A stretch of 50,947 nt of DNA from an uncultured bacterium (GTDB lineage Bacteria; Cyanobacteriota; Vampirovibrionia; Obscuribacterales; Obscuribacteraceae), in assembly GCA_903835185.1 (NCBI GenBank), contig CAILLX010000220.1:1-50947 (forward strand). The letters run 5' to 3'. The notes beneath the pieces are model-generated. The model did not search any database and was not told the DNA's origin. It saw only the letters and a program-made list of their open reading frames with translations. Each line of letters starts with the position of its first letter. The first letter of the stretch is position 1. This document shows positions 1 through 10,421 of this stretch, piece after piece. The position numbers were made by a program, and so were the translations under genes.

Positions 1-115
1 ACGCGAAGGGCTCTAATGTTGGATGATTTTTTCATAGTTGATCCTCTTTAAAAGTGGCTTTGTTGTTGTAACCAAAACCTTACCAGGCTAGTCCTGGAGG
101 GGATCAACTAAATTT

Positions 116-937
116 TCAACTATGAACGGGACAAGCTCGGTCACGCGCAAGATAAATTGATGACATCCCGCCGCACGCCAGCAGCATTAAAATCTTAAGC
201 TCGCCGCCCCGAAGTTCCTGGCCGCCCAACAGTGGAACGAAGTTGGTGACTTCAAAGCGATCTCGCAGGCTTTCTTCCCACATTCGGGTGTATGAGTCAT
301 CGAAATTCAGCTCCTGTCCTGTCAAAATATTCCGTTGCAGCGCAATGACATCAGGATTAAGGCTCATCGGATCGGCATAGCGGGAGAGTGCAATAAACAG
401 ATCTTCCAGTGCTTCGGCGGACAGTCCAGCCAATGGTAAGGCAGCAGATCCTCCTGATGTGAAATCCATGAGGAGAAAACCTTGCGCAGTCCATCCACGC
501 CCGAGACTGTTAAGTATGCGGGAAATCAATGATGGTTTGATCAACCGTGAGTCACGGGCGTATTTAATGCGCGTCAGAATCGATGCTGGTGAAGATAGCC
601 TGCGCAGGCGTAAGGAATGCAGATCGCTCCACGACCGCATTTTTCTACTGTACAAAGAGTCTTTGTGCAACCAGCTGTCTGCAACTAAGCCAACTGGGCT
701 CAGTTTCAGCTTCAGCCGCGTCGCGAAGCAAATTATCACTGGAATGAACAACCATTGGAAGATTGCACACATCGGCGACAATACGCTGTGCAGAGGTGCA
801 ATTGTCCATGATAGGGTCGAAAGAACAAGAAATACAGCAATAAAACAGATCACCTGGTTCAATGGCAACAGCGAGCAGGCGATTTTTATCTCGTCGCTAG
901 TCTTTGCCACCGGCTGACGGCGCAGCTTAATCCACAT
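116..937 (-). pseudogene. Truncated membrane-anchored Ser/Thr protein kinase (N-terminal part only)
   Basis: The product has two hydrophobic segments near its start (about residues 24-46 and 53-72), then a cytoplasmic region that includes LQRNILTGQELN and SYTRMWEESLRDRF, and ends in ACGGMSSIYLARD. That last stretch is the glycine-rich ATP loop that opens a Hanks-type kinase domain (usual form GxGGMSxVYLAxD). A stop follows six residues later, so the catalytic lobe with the HRD and DFG motifs is absent. In the next frame the DNA beyond the stop reads F-I-V-E-N-L-V-D-P before another stop, faintly like the beta-3 strand of a kinase, which suggests a frameshift followed by decay in 1-115. I chose the ATG at 937 because it has a G-rich upstream stretch and the membrane segments follow; a longer frame reaches 1054. 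The juxtadomain layout is what I associate with Obscuribacter-type kinases. It is either a pseudogene or a kinase-less membrane protein. Confidence 0.6.
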
Positions 938-1120
938 GAATGGCCCCCGCCCAGCTAAAAACCTTGCTCTAGCATTTTCTACCACATAAGAGCAAAGTAA
1001 TATCACTTGCGCACCAGGTTGGGAATGGCGATTGCGAGAGGAAGTTCCATGCACCTCAATGCTAAAGAGCGCAAGCAGGGCAACTGTCTTGCTTGCGCTC
1101 CTTGACAGGATTGATGGCCG

Positions 1121-2320
1121 TCAGGCGCCGACAGTAGCCAGAGCAGTTGGTCTGCCCGATGGTTTGCCGTTGGCATATCTGATGCCGAGCGCATCTTGCC
1201 CTATGATGAGGCGTTGAATCTCGCGGGTGCCTTCGTAGATATTCAACACTTTTGCATCTCTGAAATAACGCTCAACCGGGTATTCATCTGAATAGCCGTA
1301 GCCGCCGAAGATTTGTACTGCATTATGTCCGGCACGATTAGCGGCTTCTCCGCAGAACAGCTTGGCAATGGATGTCTCGAGTGTATTGCGCACATTTTTG
1401 TTCTTCAAGTGAGCGGCTCTCAAATAAAGCAGACGCCCAGCTTCGCAGTCGGCCACCATATCAGCTATCATGGCTTGAATCTGCTGATGCTCTCCGATCG
1501 GCACACCAAATGTTTTTCTTTGCATTGCATATTTGGTGCACTCGTCAATGCAACCTTGAACGAGACCGACAGCGCCGGCAGCCACAGAAAAACGCCCATT
1601 GTCCAGTGCCGACATGGCAATCTTAAAGCCTTCGCCTACCTGTCCGAGCATATTCTCTTTCGGCACTCTTACTTCATCCATGAATATCTCAGCTGTGTCT
1701 GAAGCACGCAGCCCTAATTTGCCTTTAATCTCGCGGGCAGTATAACCTTTTGATTTGGTGTCGACCAGAAAGGCTGTTATACCTTTGTGCTCGAGTGACC
1801 TGTCAATTGTGGCAAAGATTAGTGAGTGGGTGGCTATGGAGCCGCAAGAGATCCAGGTCTTTTGACCTGATAAGAGATAGTCGCCGCCATCTTTGACTGC
1901 ACGTGTCTGCTGATTGCCGGCATCAGATCCTGCTTCCGGCTCGGTCAAACCAAAACAGCCGAGAAATTCGCCGGTGCAGAGCTTAGGCAGGTAGTACTGC
2001 TTCTGTTCTTCTGTGCCCCATCTGAGAATACTCAACCCAACCAGTGAAGTTTGTGCTGAGAAGAGTGTGCGTGCGGAAGAGCAGATGCGGTTAACTTCTT
2101 CAGTCATCAAGCCATAAGAAATATAATCCAGTCCCAGACCACCATACTTCTCCGGTATAGGACAGCCAAAGAAGCCCTGGTCAAACATGCTGCGGGCCAG
2201 ATCCCAGTCAAACTTGCATTCTCTGTCATTTTTTGCTGCCACTGGGGCTATCTCGCGTTCGGCAAACTCTCGCATATGTTTGCGGATTGCCAGTTGATCA
2301 TCTGTAAATTCGAAGTCCAT
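1121..2320 (-). CDS. Acyl-CoA dehydrogenase (short/branched-chain type)
   Basis: This FAD flavoenzyme is predicted to oxidise an acyl-CoA thioester to the trans-2-enoyl-CoA and pass electrons to ETF, in the cytoplasm. The length of 399 residues is near the family's usual 380-400. The N-terminal helical domain opens with FTDDQLAIRKHMREFAE. The signature FGLTEPEAGSD lies at the flavin/substrate junction, and IYEGTREIQRLIIGQ near the C-terminus carries the likely catalytic base (Glu about 363), at the position used by short-chain and butyryl-type enzymes. The ATG at 2320 is preceded by GGGAG. It lies 90 nt downstream of the aldehyde dehydrogenase gene on the same strand, so the two may be co-transcribed in a fatty acid or amino acid breakdown route. 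The exact substrate (butyryl, glutaryl or isovaleryl-CoA) cannot be read from sequence alone. Confidence 0.93.
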   Translation of the reverse strand: MDFEFTDDQLAIRKHMREFAEREIAPVAAKNDRECKFDWDLARSMFDQGFFGCPIPEKYGGLGLDYISYGLMTEEVNRICSSARTLFSAQTSLVGLSILRWGTEEQKQYYLPKLCTGEFLGCFGLTEPEAGSDAGNQQTRAVKDGGDYLLSGQKTWISCGSIATHSLIFATIDRSLEHKGITAFLVDTKSKGYTAREIKGKLGLRASDTAEIFMDEVRVPKENMLGQVGEGFKIAMSALDNGRFSVAAGAVGLVQGCIDECTKYAMQRKTFGVPIGEHQQIQAMIADMVADCEAGRLLYLRAAHLKNKNVRNTLETSIAKLFCGEAANRAGHNAVQIFGGYGYSDEYPVERYFRDAKVLNIYEGTREIQRLIIGQDALGIRYANGKPSGRPTALATVGA

Positions 2321-2410
2321 TCTAGTTTCTCCCGGTGATCGTTGCTAAGTAGATAATTTAGCTGTCTGTCGATGTCGCAAATCCTGGAGCGGCGACTGCA
2401 CATGCTTCTC

Positions 2411-3967
2411 TTACTCTGGCTTCTTGCCAGCTGGCTGAGTATCTATCTGTGCCTTTTGCAGCCGCCCTGAATAGTCGATATAAATAGCCTTCCATTCAGT
2501 GAACTGCTCGATGGCTGTAATGCCAGCTTCGCGGTGTCCATTTCCTGTTTGTTTGATACCACCGAATGGCAGCTGAATCTCAGCTCCGATTGTCGGTGCA
2601 TTAATATAAACGATGCCTGATTCAAGCTCTTCCATTGCTGTGAAAGCAAGATTAACGTCGCGCGTATACAGAGATAACGACAGACCGTACTGAGTTCCAT
2701 TAGCTACTGCCATCATTTCTGCAAAGCTGTCGACCGGTATAACAGCGGTGACGGGACCGAAAATCTCTTCTTGAGCAATGCGCATATCCGGCTTAACATC
2801 GGCAAAAACAGTCGGCTCGTGGAAGCAGCCTGCTGCCAGTTCTCCATCCTGCCTGATATTACCGCCTACCACCAGGCGTGCTCCTTCTGCGATGCCAATC
2901 TGCACATATTCATTTATGCTTTGCAATTGGGCTTTATTGACGACAGGACCAACATCTACAGAAGGATTCAATCCGTTGCCAAGCGTCAGTTTGGCTGTCC
3001 GTTCGGCAAACCTGTCCAGGAACTCCTGATAGCGTGCACGGTGGACAATGATTCTGCTGGTTGCTGTACAGCGCTGTCCGGCAGTACCGAACGACCCCCA
3101 GAGCGCCCCTTCTATTACCAGATCCATATCGGCATCTTCCGCCACACAGATTGCATTTTTACCGCCAAGCTCGCAAGATACTCGTTTCATGAGCTCGCCA
3201 CAACGACCGGCAATACGACGGCCTACTTCAGTTGAGCCTGTAACAGAGATTGCTCGCACCCTGGGATCTTCGACAAGCGCCATGCCGGCAGTTCTGCCGT
3301 CGCCGGTGACAAAGTTAAGCACACCCGGTGGCAAGCCTGCCTCAATCAACGTTTCTACCAGCATAAAAGCACAAAGTGGAGTGTCTGTAGCCGGTTTAAA
3401 GACAATTGTATTGCCGGCAACAAGAGCGGGAAACATTTTCCAGCTGGGAATGGCTACAGGAAAATTCCATGGAGTAATTAAGCCGACCACTCCCAGCGGC
3501 TGGCGTACAGCCATGGCAAATTTGGCCGGCAGCTCGGAAGGGCAGGTATGTCCGAACATGCGTCTGCCTTCACCAGCAATATATTTGGCTATGTCGATAG
3601 CTTCTTGCACATCTCCGCGGGCCTCTTTAATTACCTTGCCCATCTCACGGACCATGATGCGGGCCAGCTCTTCTTTGCGGGTTTCAAGAATATGTGCTGC
3701 TTTGAGGATAATGTCAGCTCGGCTGGGGGCTGGCGTATGTTTCCAGGCGCTGTAGGCTGTAGCGGCTGCATCAACTGCAGAAGTGACATCTTCTTTGCTC
3801 GAGGCAGCAAAATGCCCGATAACTTCGGTAAGATTGGCAGGATTGTAGCTTGTGAAAGTTTGACCGCTTTGAGCTTTGACCCAGCTACCACCTATGTAAT
3901 TGCCGTGAAACTGGGGTTGTTCTGTCTTCCCTTTAATTGCTTCGAGACTCGGCGTCATCGTGCTCAT
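2411..3967 (-). CDS. NAD(P)-dependent aldehyde dehydrogenase (ALDH superfamily)
   Basis: It oxidises an aldehyde or semialdehyde to the acid. The protein is 518 residues, slightly longer than the usual 480-500. Family motifs occur in order: PWNFPVAIPSWK for the cofactor fold, the SVTGSTEVGRRI turn, the base Glu in CELGGKN, and the nucleophile Cys in GTAGQRCTATSR. The C-terminus has FGGIKQTGNGHREAG and FTEWKAIYIDYSG, a pattern I associate with semialdehyde dehydrogenases, so a semialdehyde substrate is possible but not proven. The ATG at 3967 has AGGAG at good spacing. It is upstream of, and co-directional with, the acyl-CoA dehydrogenase, and is probably first in that transcript. The 250 nt between it and lon hold no gene. 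Confidence 0.93.
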   Translation of the reverse strand: MSTMTPSLEAIKGKTEQPQFHGNYIGGSWVKAQSGQTFTSYNPANLTEVIGHFAASSKEDVTSAVDAAATAYSAWKHTPAPSRADIILKAAHILETRKEELARIMVREMGKVIKEARGDVQEAIDIAKYIAGEGRRMFGHTCPSELPAKFAMAVRQPLGVVGLITPWNFPVAIPSWKMFPALVAGNTIVFKPATDTPLCAFMLVETLIEAGLPPGVLNFVTGDGRTAGMALVEDPRVRAISVTGSTEVGRRIAGRCGELMKRVSCELGGKNAICVAEDADMDLVIEGALWGSFGTAGQRCTATSRIIVHRARYQEFLDRFAERTAKLTLGNGLNPSVDVGPVVNKAQLQSINEYVQIGIAEGARLVVGGNIRQDGELAAGCFHEPTVFADVKPDMRIAQEEIFGPVTAVIPVDSFAEMMAVANGTQYGLSLSLYTRDVNLAFTAMEELESGIVYINAPTIGAEIQLPFGGIKQTGNGHREAGITAIEQFTEWKAIYIDYSGRLQKAQIDTQPAGKKPE

Positions 3968-4217
3968 TCCTTTTCTCCTGGTTCAAGTAAGTTTTAAGTT
4001 CATCGTAACTCACTGTGGCTGTCTCCGGTCTGGAAAATTGAGATGTGAGCAACCGGACCAAAGACTACCTGCCTTGCCAAGACAAAAATGATCTCAATGG
4101 CTGTCAGCAGAGCGTGAGTGAATGATTGCAGTGATCATAGCGAAAAGGTTGCTATTTTTTCATGATTGCAAGGATTGTATAACTGTCTTCTAATATTTGT
4201 ATTGATGCTTTTCTGCG

Positions 4218-6683
4218 CTACTTCGATTTTCTTCTTGACTTTTGGCTCTGGCGAGACTTAGCAGGCGTTGGACGAGACTTAGCCGGTGTTGAACTGGAAG
4301 GCTGCTTAACCTTGCTTCCCGTGGCAGTCAGGTTTGTTCTCTTTATTTTGAAGGCAATTGCGAGCACCTCTTCAAGTTGCCCTACCGGTATCAGCTCCAG
4401 CTTGCTGCGTACATACTTGGGAATCTCTTCAAGATCTTTTTGATTGCCGCAGGGGAAAAGAACTGTCTTCACTCCAGCACGCAACGCTGCCAGCACTTTC
4501 TCTTTAAGTCCACCAATTGCCAGCACTCTGCCACGCAAAGTAATCTCTCCAGTCATGGCCAGATTGCTACGTACGGGCTTCTTGGCAATAGCTGAGATTA
4601 AAGCAACTGCCATACCGATGCCGGCAGATGGCCCGTCTTTAGGTATTGCTCCTTCAGGGATGTGAATATGGATGTCCCACTTCTCCTGAAATAGTGGATC
4701 AATTCCTAGTGCTGTAGCGTGGCTGCGGATAAAGCTGAAAGCCGCCTGGGCAGATTCTTTCATGACATCGCCCATCTGTCCGGTCAATTGAAGTTTGCCT
4801 TTGCCTGGCATTGTGTTGACTTCAATTGAGAGAGTTTCTCCACCAGTTTCGGTCCAGGCCAGTCCAGTTACTATGCCTACTTGCGGACCCTCTTCCTCTG
4901 CCTCACGCAGTACTTTGGCAGGTCCGAGAAATTTTGATACCTGAGGCGGTACCACTTTTACTGACTTGACTCCAAACCTGACTATCTGAGTGGCAACTTT
5001 CCGACAAACTGTGGCGAGACAACGCTCAAGCGCACGTACGCCAGCTTCACGGGTGTATTCCTGAATCATCTTGCGAATTGTCGGAGCAGCAATATTGAGC
5101 TGCTGCTCTGTCAAACCATGTCTGGTGAGCAGTTTGGGAATGATGTGCTTCTCGGCAATTTGCACCTTCTCTTCTTCTGTGTATCCAGACAGGCGGATGA
5201 CCTCCAGCCTGTCATAAAGCGGTCTGGGCACACCGTCTAAGGAGTTGGCTGTAGCGACAAAAACTACTTCTCGCAGTGAAAATGGTGCATCTAAGTAATG
5301 GTCGGTAAATCCGTCATTTTGATCAGGATCGAGAACTTCAAGCATTGCTGCAGTGGGATCACCCATGTAGCTGCGGGTCATCTTCTCGACTTCATCAAGC
5401 AAGACAACAGGGTTTTTGGTTCCAGCTTGCTTGATAGCTTGAATAATCCGTCCAGGCATTGCTCCGATGTATGTGCGGCGATGTCCACGAATTTCAGATT
5501 CATCATTAATGCCGCCGAGACTGATGCGCGAGAATTTACGATTCATAGCACGAGCAATTGACTTGACCAGAGATGTCTTGCCCACGCCTGGCGGACCGAC
5601 AAGACACAATATTGTCCCTTCCGGTTCGCGAGCCAGCTTGCGCACAGCCAGATATTCTATGATCCGCTCTTTGACCTTTTCCAGCCCGAAATGATCTTCA
5701 TTCAGGATCTCTTCAGAATGCGGCAGATCAATTACATCACGGGAGCGTTTCGACCAGGGAAGGCTCACTAAAGTGTCCAGGTAGGTTCTGATGACTGCAG
5801 CTTCTGCAGACTGCGGCATCATCTTCTCCAGGCGTGACAGCTCTTTCTCTGCTCTCTCCAGAGCGACAGCAGGCATTTTAGCCTTGGCAATCTTTTGCTT
5901 ATACTCAGCAATCTCGCCTACCTGTTCACTGTCAGCATTTAGTTCATCCTGGATAATGCGGAGCTTTTCACGAAGATAATACTCGCGCTGAGTTTTTTCC
6001 AGATTGAATCTAACTCGATCATGTATCTGTTGTTCGAGGTCTGCCAGCTCAAGCTCTCTTGAAAGCAACTGACTTACATACTCCAGACGTTCTGTTGAAT
6101 CATTTATTTCTAGACAGCGCTGCCGCTCTGCAACTTCCAGTCCGAGATAAGTGGCGATGATATCTGAGAGTCTGCCTGGTTGTCCTATCCCGGAAACAGC
6201 CAGAAGGCTTTCTGGGTTGATTTTCTTGGTCGATTTGACATACTGTTCAAACTTCTCGACAGACAGCCGGATGAGAGTCTTAGTAGCCAAATCGTCCTTG
6301 ACAATCTCTTCTTGCTCTGTGACTTTTGCTGTGAAATGGTTGGCATCATCTTCAAGCCGGTCCAGGCTCACTCGGCAGGTACCTTCGACTAGAACTTTGA
6401 CTGTCCCGTCAGGCAGCTTAAGCATCTGCATCACTTCGGCAAGTGTGCCTACCTGAAAGATATCGTCCTCAGCTGGCTCCTCGCATTCAGGATCTTTCTG
6501 AGCTACAAGGACAACCAGGCGATCGTCGCGCAGCAAGGCTTGTTCCAGTGCAGCAATTGATTTGGGACGAGAGACAAACAGTGGTGTGACCATCTGTGGA
6601 AAGACGACTACATCACGCAGTGGGATGAGTGGAAATGTTGTGGTGGTCAGGTCCGCCATTGGCATAGCGTGGTGTTCGATCAT
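4218..6683 (-). CDS. lon: ATP-dependent protease Lon
   Basis: Cytoplasmic AAA+ serine protease that degrades misfolded and regulatory proteins. Visible parts in order: the N-terminal substrate-binding domain starting [15 protein letters not shown], a coiled region with [17 protein letters not shown], the Walker A motif GPPGVGKT, and the proteolytic domain. There [10 protein letters not shown] holds the catalytic Ser (about 686) and [10 protein letters not shown] the catalytic Lys (about 729), 43 residues apart as in E. coli Lon. The tail is odd: about 30 residues of Lys, Arg, Ser and Pro, including two copies of TPAKSR. The frame is open to a TTG at 6704, only 2 nt after the clpX stop; I took the first ATG (6683), but the ATG at 6659, just before the conserved domain, is also possible. 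It is the last gene of tig-clpP-clpX-lon and probably translated from a shared message. Confidence 0.96.
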   Translation of the reverse strand: MIEHHAMPMADLTTTTFPLIPLRDVVVFPQMVTPLFVSRPKSIAALEQALLRDDRLVVLVAQKDPECEEPAEDDIFQVGTLAEVMQMLKLPDGTVKVLVEGTCRVSLDRLEDDANHFTAKVTEQEEIVKDDLATKTLIRLSVEKFEQYVKSTKKINPESLLAVSGIGQPGRLSDIIATYLGLEVAERQRCLEINDSTERLEYVSQLLSRELELADLEQQIHDRVRFNLEKTQREYYLREKLRIIQDELNADSEQVGEIAEYKQKIAKAKMPAVALERAEKELSRLEKMMPQSAEAAVIRTYLDTLVSLPWSKRSRDVIDLPHSEEILNEDHFGLEKVKERIIEYLAVRKLAREPEGTILCLVGPPGVGKTSLVKSIARAMNRKFSRISLGGINDESEIRGHRRTYIGAMPGRIIQAIKQAGTKNPVVLLDEVEKMTRSYMGDPTAAMLEVLDPDQNDGFTDHYLDAPFSLREVVFVATANSLDGVPRPLYDRLEVIRLSGYTEEEKVQIAEKHIIPKLLTRHGLTEQQLNIAAPTIRKMIQEYTREAGVRALERCLATVCRKVATQIVRFGVKSVKVVPPQVSKFLGPAKVLREAEEEGPQVGIVTGLAWTETGGETLSIEVNTMPGKGKLQLTGQMGDVMKESAQAAFSFIRSHATALGIDPLFQEKWDIHIHIPEGAIPKDGPSAGIGMAVALISAIAKKPVRSNLAMTGEITLRGRVLAIGGLKEKVLAALRAGVKTVLFPCGNQKDLEEIPKYVRSKLELIPVGQLEEVLAIAFKIKRTNLTATGSKVKQPSSSTPAKSRPTPAKSRQSQKSRRKSK

Positions 6684-6696
6684 CTGGCTGTGAGGT

Positions 6697-6716
6697 TTAG
6701 GCAATCTTAGGCAATC
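6697..6716. repeat. 10-bp tandem duplication at the clpX-lon junction
   Basis: The plus-strand unit TTAGGCAATC occurs twice, head to tail. On the coding strand this is GATTGCCTAA twice, so the last codons and stop of clpX (Ile-Ala-stop) are duplicated just before lon. The second copy carries the possible TTG start of lon. Confidence 0.85.
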
Positions 6717-8005
6717 TCGCCTTTCAGTTTTGGCTTGCTGGGAAGCAGCAAAAGTTCAGACGTGGAGCGCTTTTCGACTAGCTCCTTAGTAATGTGACAT
6801 ACTTTGATATCGGTTCGAGATGGTACTTCATACATGAAGTCGAGCATGACTTCTTCAACGATTGATCGCAAAGCTCGTGCTCCAGTCTTGCGTTTGATTG
6901 CTTCCTCAGCAATTGACCGAGTAGCATCCTGATCGAAGCGGAGCTCAACACCATCAAGAGCAAGCAGCTGTTGATACTGTTTAAGAATGGCGTTCTTAGG
7001 TTCAACCAAGATACGCAATAGAGCATCAATGTCCAGAGCCTCTAATACTGCTACTACAGGTATCCGTCCGACAAATTCAGGAATCAAGCCGAACTTGAGT
7101 AAATCATCTGGTTGCAGGTCTTTTAAGATCTTACTTGCCTTTTCTTCACGTTCGCGCCTGGTGGATGGTGGAGCTGAGCCAAATCCCATGCCGCGATTGG
7201 ATGAGACACGTGCTTCCACAATCTTGTCCAAACCGACGAATGCTCCGCCTACTACAAAGAGAATGTTGGCAGTATTGATCTGAATAAACTCTTGATGCGG
7301 GTGCTTTCTCCCACCTTGCGGCGGAACATTAGCAACCGTACCTTCAATCATCTTGAGTAGAGCCTGCTGGACCCCTTCGCCGCTAACATCACGGGTGATA
7401 CTGGTATTTTCCGATTTGCGAGAAATCTTGTCGATTTCGTCTATGTAAATAATCCCTCTTTCGGCTTTCTTGATGTCGTAATCAGCAGACTGATAAAGGC
7501 GTAGCAGGATATTCTCAACATCTTCACCAACATACCCTGCTTCTGTCAGAGTGGTTGCATCGGCAACTGCAAACGGTACGTCAAGCATTTTAGCCAGCGT
7601 TTGAGCCAGAAGCGTCTTGCCTGATCCGGTCGGACCTACCAGCAGAATATTTGATTTTTGAATCTCAACTTGATCTAGCAGCTCTGCATTATGGCTAATA
7701 CGCTTGTAGTGGTTGTATACAGCCACTGACAAGATCTTTTTTGCCATCGTCTGTCCGACTATGTGTTGATCGAGAAATGCCTTTATCTCTTGAGGTTTAG
7801 GTACGTCCACAAGCGTGGGCAGAGCTGTTTCGGTAGGACCAGCATGCGGACCACCTTCAAAGAGCTCTTCATCGAGAATCTCATTACAGAGGTCGACACA
7901 TTCGTCGCAAATATAAACACCCGGACCAGCAATGAGCTTCTTGACCTGGTCCTGGCTTTTGCCACAAAAGGAACACTTGAGTCGGTTGTCTGATTGCTTG
8001 GGCAT
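6707..8005 (-). CDS. clpX: ATP-dependent Clp protease ATP-binding subunit ClpX
   Basis: Hexameric AAA+ unfoldase that feeds tagged proteins to ClpP. The N-terminal zinc-binding domain has the four cysteines C11, C14, C33 and C36 (CSFCGK ... YICDEC). The Walker A motif GPTGSGKT is at 124-131 and Walker B IIYIDE at 185-190. The GFGS segment matches the loop that docks on ClpP, and EFVGRIPV is the sensor region of the family. The length of 432 is normal. ATG start at 8005. It lies 75 nt downstream of clpP and 2 nt (to the TTG) or 23 nt (to the ATG) upstream of lon, the classic order of this operon in many bacteria, so the partners are probably produced together. Confidence 0.97.
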   Translation of the reverse strand: MPKQSDNRLKCSFCGKSQDQVKKLIAGPGVYICDECVDLCNEILDEELFEGGPHAGPTETALPTLVDVPKPQEIKAFLDQHIVGQTMAKKILSVAVYNHYKRISHNAELLDQVEIQKSNILLVGPTGSGKTLLAQTLAKMLDVPFAVADATTLTEAGYVGEDVENILLRLYQSADYDIKKAERGIIYIDEIDKISRKSENTSITRDVSGEGVQQALLKMIEGTVANVPPQGGRKHPHQEFIQINTANILFVVGGAFVGLDKIVEARVSSNRGMGFGSAPPSTRREREEKASKILKDLQPDDLLKFGLIPEFVGRIPVVAVLEALDIDALLRILVEPKNAILKQYQQLLALDGVELRFDQDATRSIAEEAIKRKTGARALRSIVEEVMLDFMYEVPSRTDIKVCHITKELVEKRSTSELLLLPSKPKLKGEIA

Positions 8006-8080
8006 GGGCTTACCTTAAACTGTCTTCCTGGTTGTGTCCTGGCGTCCGGCTGTCAATCCTGTAATCCGGTTAGTGGAATT

Positions 8081-8764
8081 CTAGACAGTAGCCAGGTTGG
8101 GTTGAGCATCAATCTTTATGATCACCTCGTCCACAATCCCGTATTCCTTGGCCTCTTGCGCTGTCATTATGTTGTCACGATCAGTATCTTTCTCAATCTG
8201 CTTGACAGATTGTCCGGTGTGTGTGGCCATCAATTCATTGAGCTGTCGCTTAATACGAATAATTTCGCGGGCTTGAATCTCAATATCGGTCGCTTGACCT
8301 TGAGCACCACCCAATGGCTGATGGATTAAGATGCGTGAGTGGGCCAGCGCCAGGCGTTTGCCTCGTTTGCCGGCAGCAAGAAGAAAAGCTCCCATGCTGG
8401 CTGCCTGACCGAGACAGATAGTTGAGACATCTGATCTGAGGTGCTGGATTGTATCGTAGATAGCCAACCCTGCAGTTACTGAACCGCCGGGGGTATTTAT
8501 ATAAAGGCGGATATCTTTTTCTGGATCTTCAGCATCGAGGAGGAGTAGTTGTGCCACAACTATATTGGCTACAGTGTCATCTATCGGCAAGCCAAGAAAG
8601 ACAATCCGTTCGCGCAGGAGGCGTGAGAATATATCAAAGGCTCGCTCGCCGCGTGCTGTGGTTTCAATCACAGTAGGGGCATAATAGCTGGACACTGTGG
8701 AGACTGCCCGGGGGCTTATGCTCCAGATGTCGTGTGGGTTAAGAGACGGTTGGGATTGCGACAT
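8081..8764 (-). CDS. clpP: ATP-dependent Clp protease proteolytic subunit ClpP
   Basis: Serine peptidase subunit of the barrel-shaped Clp protease. The catalytic triad is visible as Ser123 in [11 protein letters not shown], His148 in SRILIHQP, and Asp197 in [13 protein letters not shown]. At 227 residues it is about 25-30 longer than usual because of an N-terminal stretch rich in Ser, Thr and Tyr ahead of the conserved [11 protein letters not shown]. That stretch may be a propeptide, or the true start may be internal; the ATG at 8764 has a fair purine-rich upstream region (GAAAGGGTACAGGA). It lies 95 nt after tig and 75 nt before clpX on the same strand. Confidence 0.96.
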   Translation of the reverse strand: MSQSQPSLNPHDIWSISPRAVSTVSSYYAPTVIETTARGERAFDIFSRLLRERIVFLGLPIDDTVANIVVAQLLLLDAEDPEKDIRLYINTPGGSVTAGLAIYDTIQHLRSDVSTICLGQAASMGAFLLAAGKRGKRLALAHSRILIHQPLGGAQGQATDIEIQAREIIRIKRQLNELMATHTGQSVKQIEKDTDRDNIMTAQEAKEYGIVDEVIIKIDAQPNLATV

Positions 8765-8859
8765 TCCTGTACCCTTTCTCGTGGTTGGTGTCTGACTCTA
8801 CGTAAAGCGTATCTGCAAAGCAACAATACTATCTTAGAAAATTATGTCAACATCGCCTC

Positions 8860-10194
8860 TCAGGCATTTGCGTGCTCGGTAGCGTTATCATGCTCGCAGT
8901 GCTCGGTTGCCTTATCTTCAACAAGTGTAGCAGCAGCTTGACTGACAAGGTATTCGACTACTTTGTGGGTGAGCAGTTCCTCCATGACCTGTCTGCGAAC
9001 GTCTTCTCGCGTCATGACACGTTCTACAGGTACATTATACCTGGCTGCCAAGTCTGCCAGATAGGGAGACATCTCTTCTGCGTTAACTGTCATCTGTTCA
9101 GCCCTGACGATTGCTCCTAACACCAGGCTTGTGCGAACCCGTTGTCTGGACTCTTCCCGTTTCTCAGCTGTAATTTTTTCGTAGTAGGGGTCGGCTTGAA
9201 ACTCTTCCCATGTGCCGCCGTTTTTTTCAATCATCTGGCGCATCGAGTTCATTAGCAGGGTCTGTTCGCGGTCAACCATCGTATCTGGTATCTCGACGGT
9301 AGCATTATTAATCACTTTGTCGACTACAGCTCGCTGCAGGCGCGCTTCGTTCTCCTGCCGTACCTCTTCATCGAGCCTTGCCGTAAGCATTGTCTTGAGC
9401 TCGTCCAGAGACTCAGCGCCAATTGCTTTAGCCAGCTCATCGTTAACATCAGGAACGCGCCGTTCGCGAAGTCCACGTATCTCTACCTTAAAAGTAGCCT
9501 CTTGACCGGACAGCTCTTTATTGCGGTATTCGGCAGGGAAAGATGCTTTTACATCGCAGGTATTACCGGGCTCTTTATCCACTAGCTGTTCGCAGAAACC
9601 ATCCAGGAAGTAGCCCTCCTTCATCTCGAGAAGAAAACCTTCTGCCTTGCCGCCTTCCACAGGCTTGCCATCGACTGAACATTCAAAGTCGAGTATGACA
9701 GTGTCACCCATGCCGATCTTACGGTTTGCTACTTCAGCGAGAGTGGACTTGGTGGCGGCGACGCTTTCCAGAGCTCGTTCGAGCGCATCTTCAGGAACGA
9801 CTGCTTGCGGCACGCTGACCTCTACGCCCTGGTACTGTCCAAGCTCAACTGCTGGGCGCACTTCGATCTTGGCGTGAAGCTTGAGCGGAGAGCCCAGCTC
9901 GAACTTGCATTCATCTATTTCAGGCTCTGTAATGACATCCAGGTTTTCATCAACAATAACCTTGCCAAGCAGCTCAGGGACGAGATGTTCAAGAGCCTCT
10001 TGTTTAATATAGTCAACTCCTAGCCTCTTTTCGAGAATAGTGCGTGGAGCCTTCCCCCGTCGAAATCCAGGGATATCTACTTTATGACTTAACTGCCGGC
10101 ATGCCATTTCGTAGGCTTTTAAAGCTTTTTCTGGTTCAAGCTCTAGCCCTAGTTGAACTATGTTAATACCCTGTTTTTCCAGGCTGACCTTCAT
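8860..10194 (-). CDS. tig: Trigger factor (ribosome-associated chaperone)
   Basis: Binds nascent chains at the ribosome exit and has peptidyl-prolyl isomerase activity. The N-terminal ribosome-binding domain has the signature GFRRGKAPRTILE. The central FKBP-like domain runs from MGDTVILDFECSVDGKPV to KVEIRGLRERRVPDV. The C-terminal chaperone arms follow, ending in an acidic, His-rich tail. The length of about 444 is typical. A GTG at 10200 is in frame, but the ATG at 10194 has GAGGA about 10 nt upstream and gives the conventional M-K-V start. It heads tig-clpP-clpX-lon; 220 nt of gene-free DNA upstream probably holds the operon promoter, though I see no clear consensus. Confidence 0.96.
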   Translation of the reverse strand: MKVSLEKQGINIVQLGLELEPEKALKAYEMACRQLSHKVDIPGFRRGKAPRTILEKRLGVDYIKQEALEHLVPELLGKVIVDENLDVITEPEIDECKFELGSPLKLHAKIEVRPAVELGQYQGVEVSVPQAVVPEDALERALESVAATKSTLAEVANRKIGMGDTVILDFECSVDGKPVEGGKAEGFLLEMKEGYFLDGFCEQLVDKEPGNTCDVKASFPAEYRNKELSGQEATFKVEIRGLRERRVPDVNDELAKAIGAESLDELKTMLTARLDEEVRQENEARLQRAVVDKVINNATVEIPDTMVDREQTLLMNSMRQMIEKNGGTWEEFQADPYYEKITAEKREESRQRVRTSLVLGAIVRAEQMTVNAEEMSPYLADLAARYNVPVERVMTREDVRRQVMEELLTHKVVEYLVSQAAATLVEDKATEHCEHDNATEHANA

Positions 10195-10421
10195 CTCCAC
10201 AGATCCTCAGTTGAATGTTCTTCTCAAGCCATTTAATAAAGGCACTAATGCCTTACGTCTGTCATTTGTGCCTACCGGCTGATTGCATAATCTAATTCAG
10301 CCTGCAACCTGACGGTAAGCTAAATTACCAGGTGTACGCCGAATTTTAACACGCTAACAAAACCAGCTGCAGTGCTGCAGAAGATCTCTTCATTATTCTG
10401 CATCCTTTGGCTGCGCAGCAG

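Noticed and set aside
459..917. 152-codon open frame on the plus strand
   Set aside because: It lies wholly inside the kinase-derived gene on the other strand and has no ribosome site or recognisable domain.
3048..3755. 235-codon open frame on the plus strand
   Set aside because: Antisense shadow of the aldehyde dehydrogenase, whose motifs are complete on the minus strand.
4137..4160. Small hairpin ATAGC...GCTAT followed by T residues, read as a plus-strand terminator
   Set aside because: Only 5 bp of stem and no plus-strand gene upstream to terminate.
8732..8941. Short open frame between tig and clpP on the plus strand
   Set aside because: Covers the ends of both genes, has no domain and no ribosome site.
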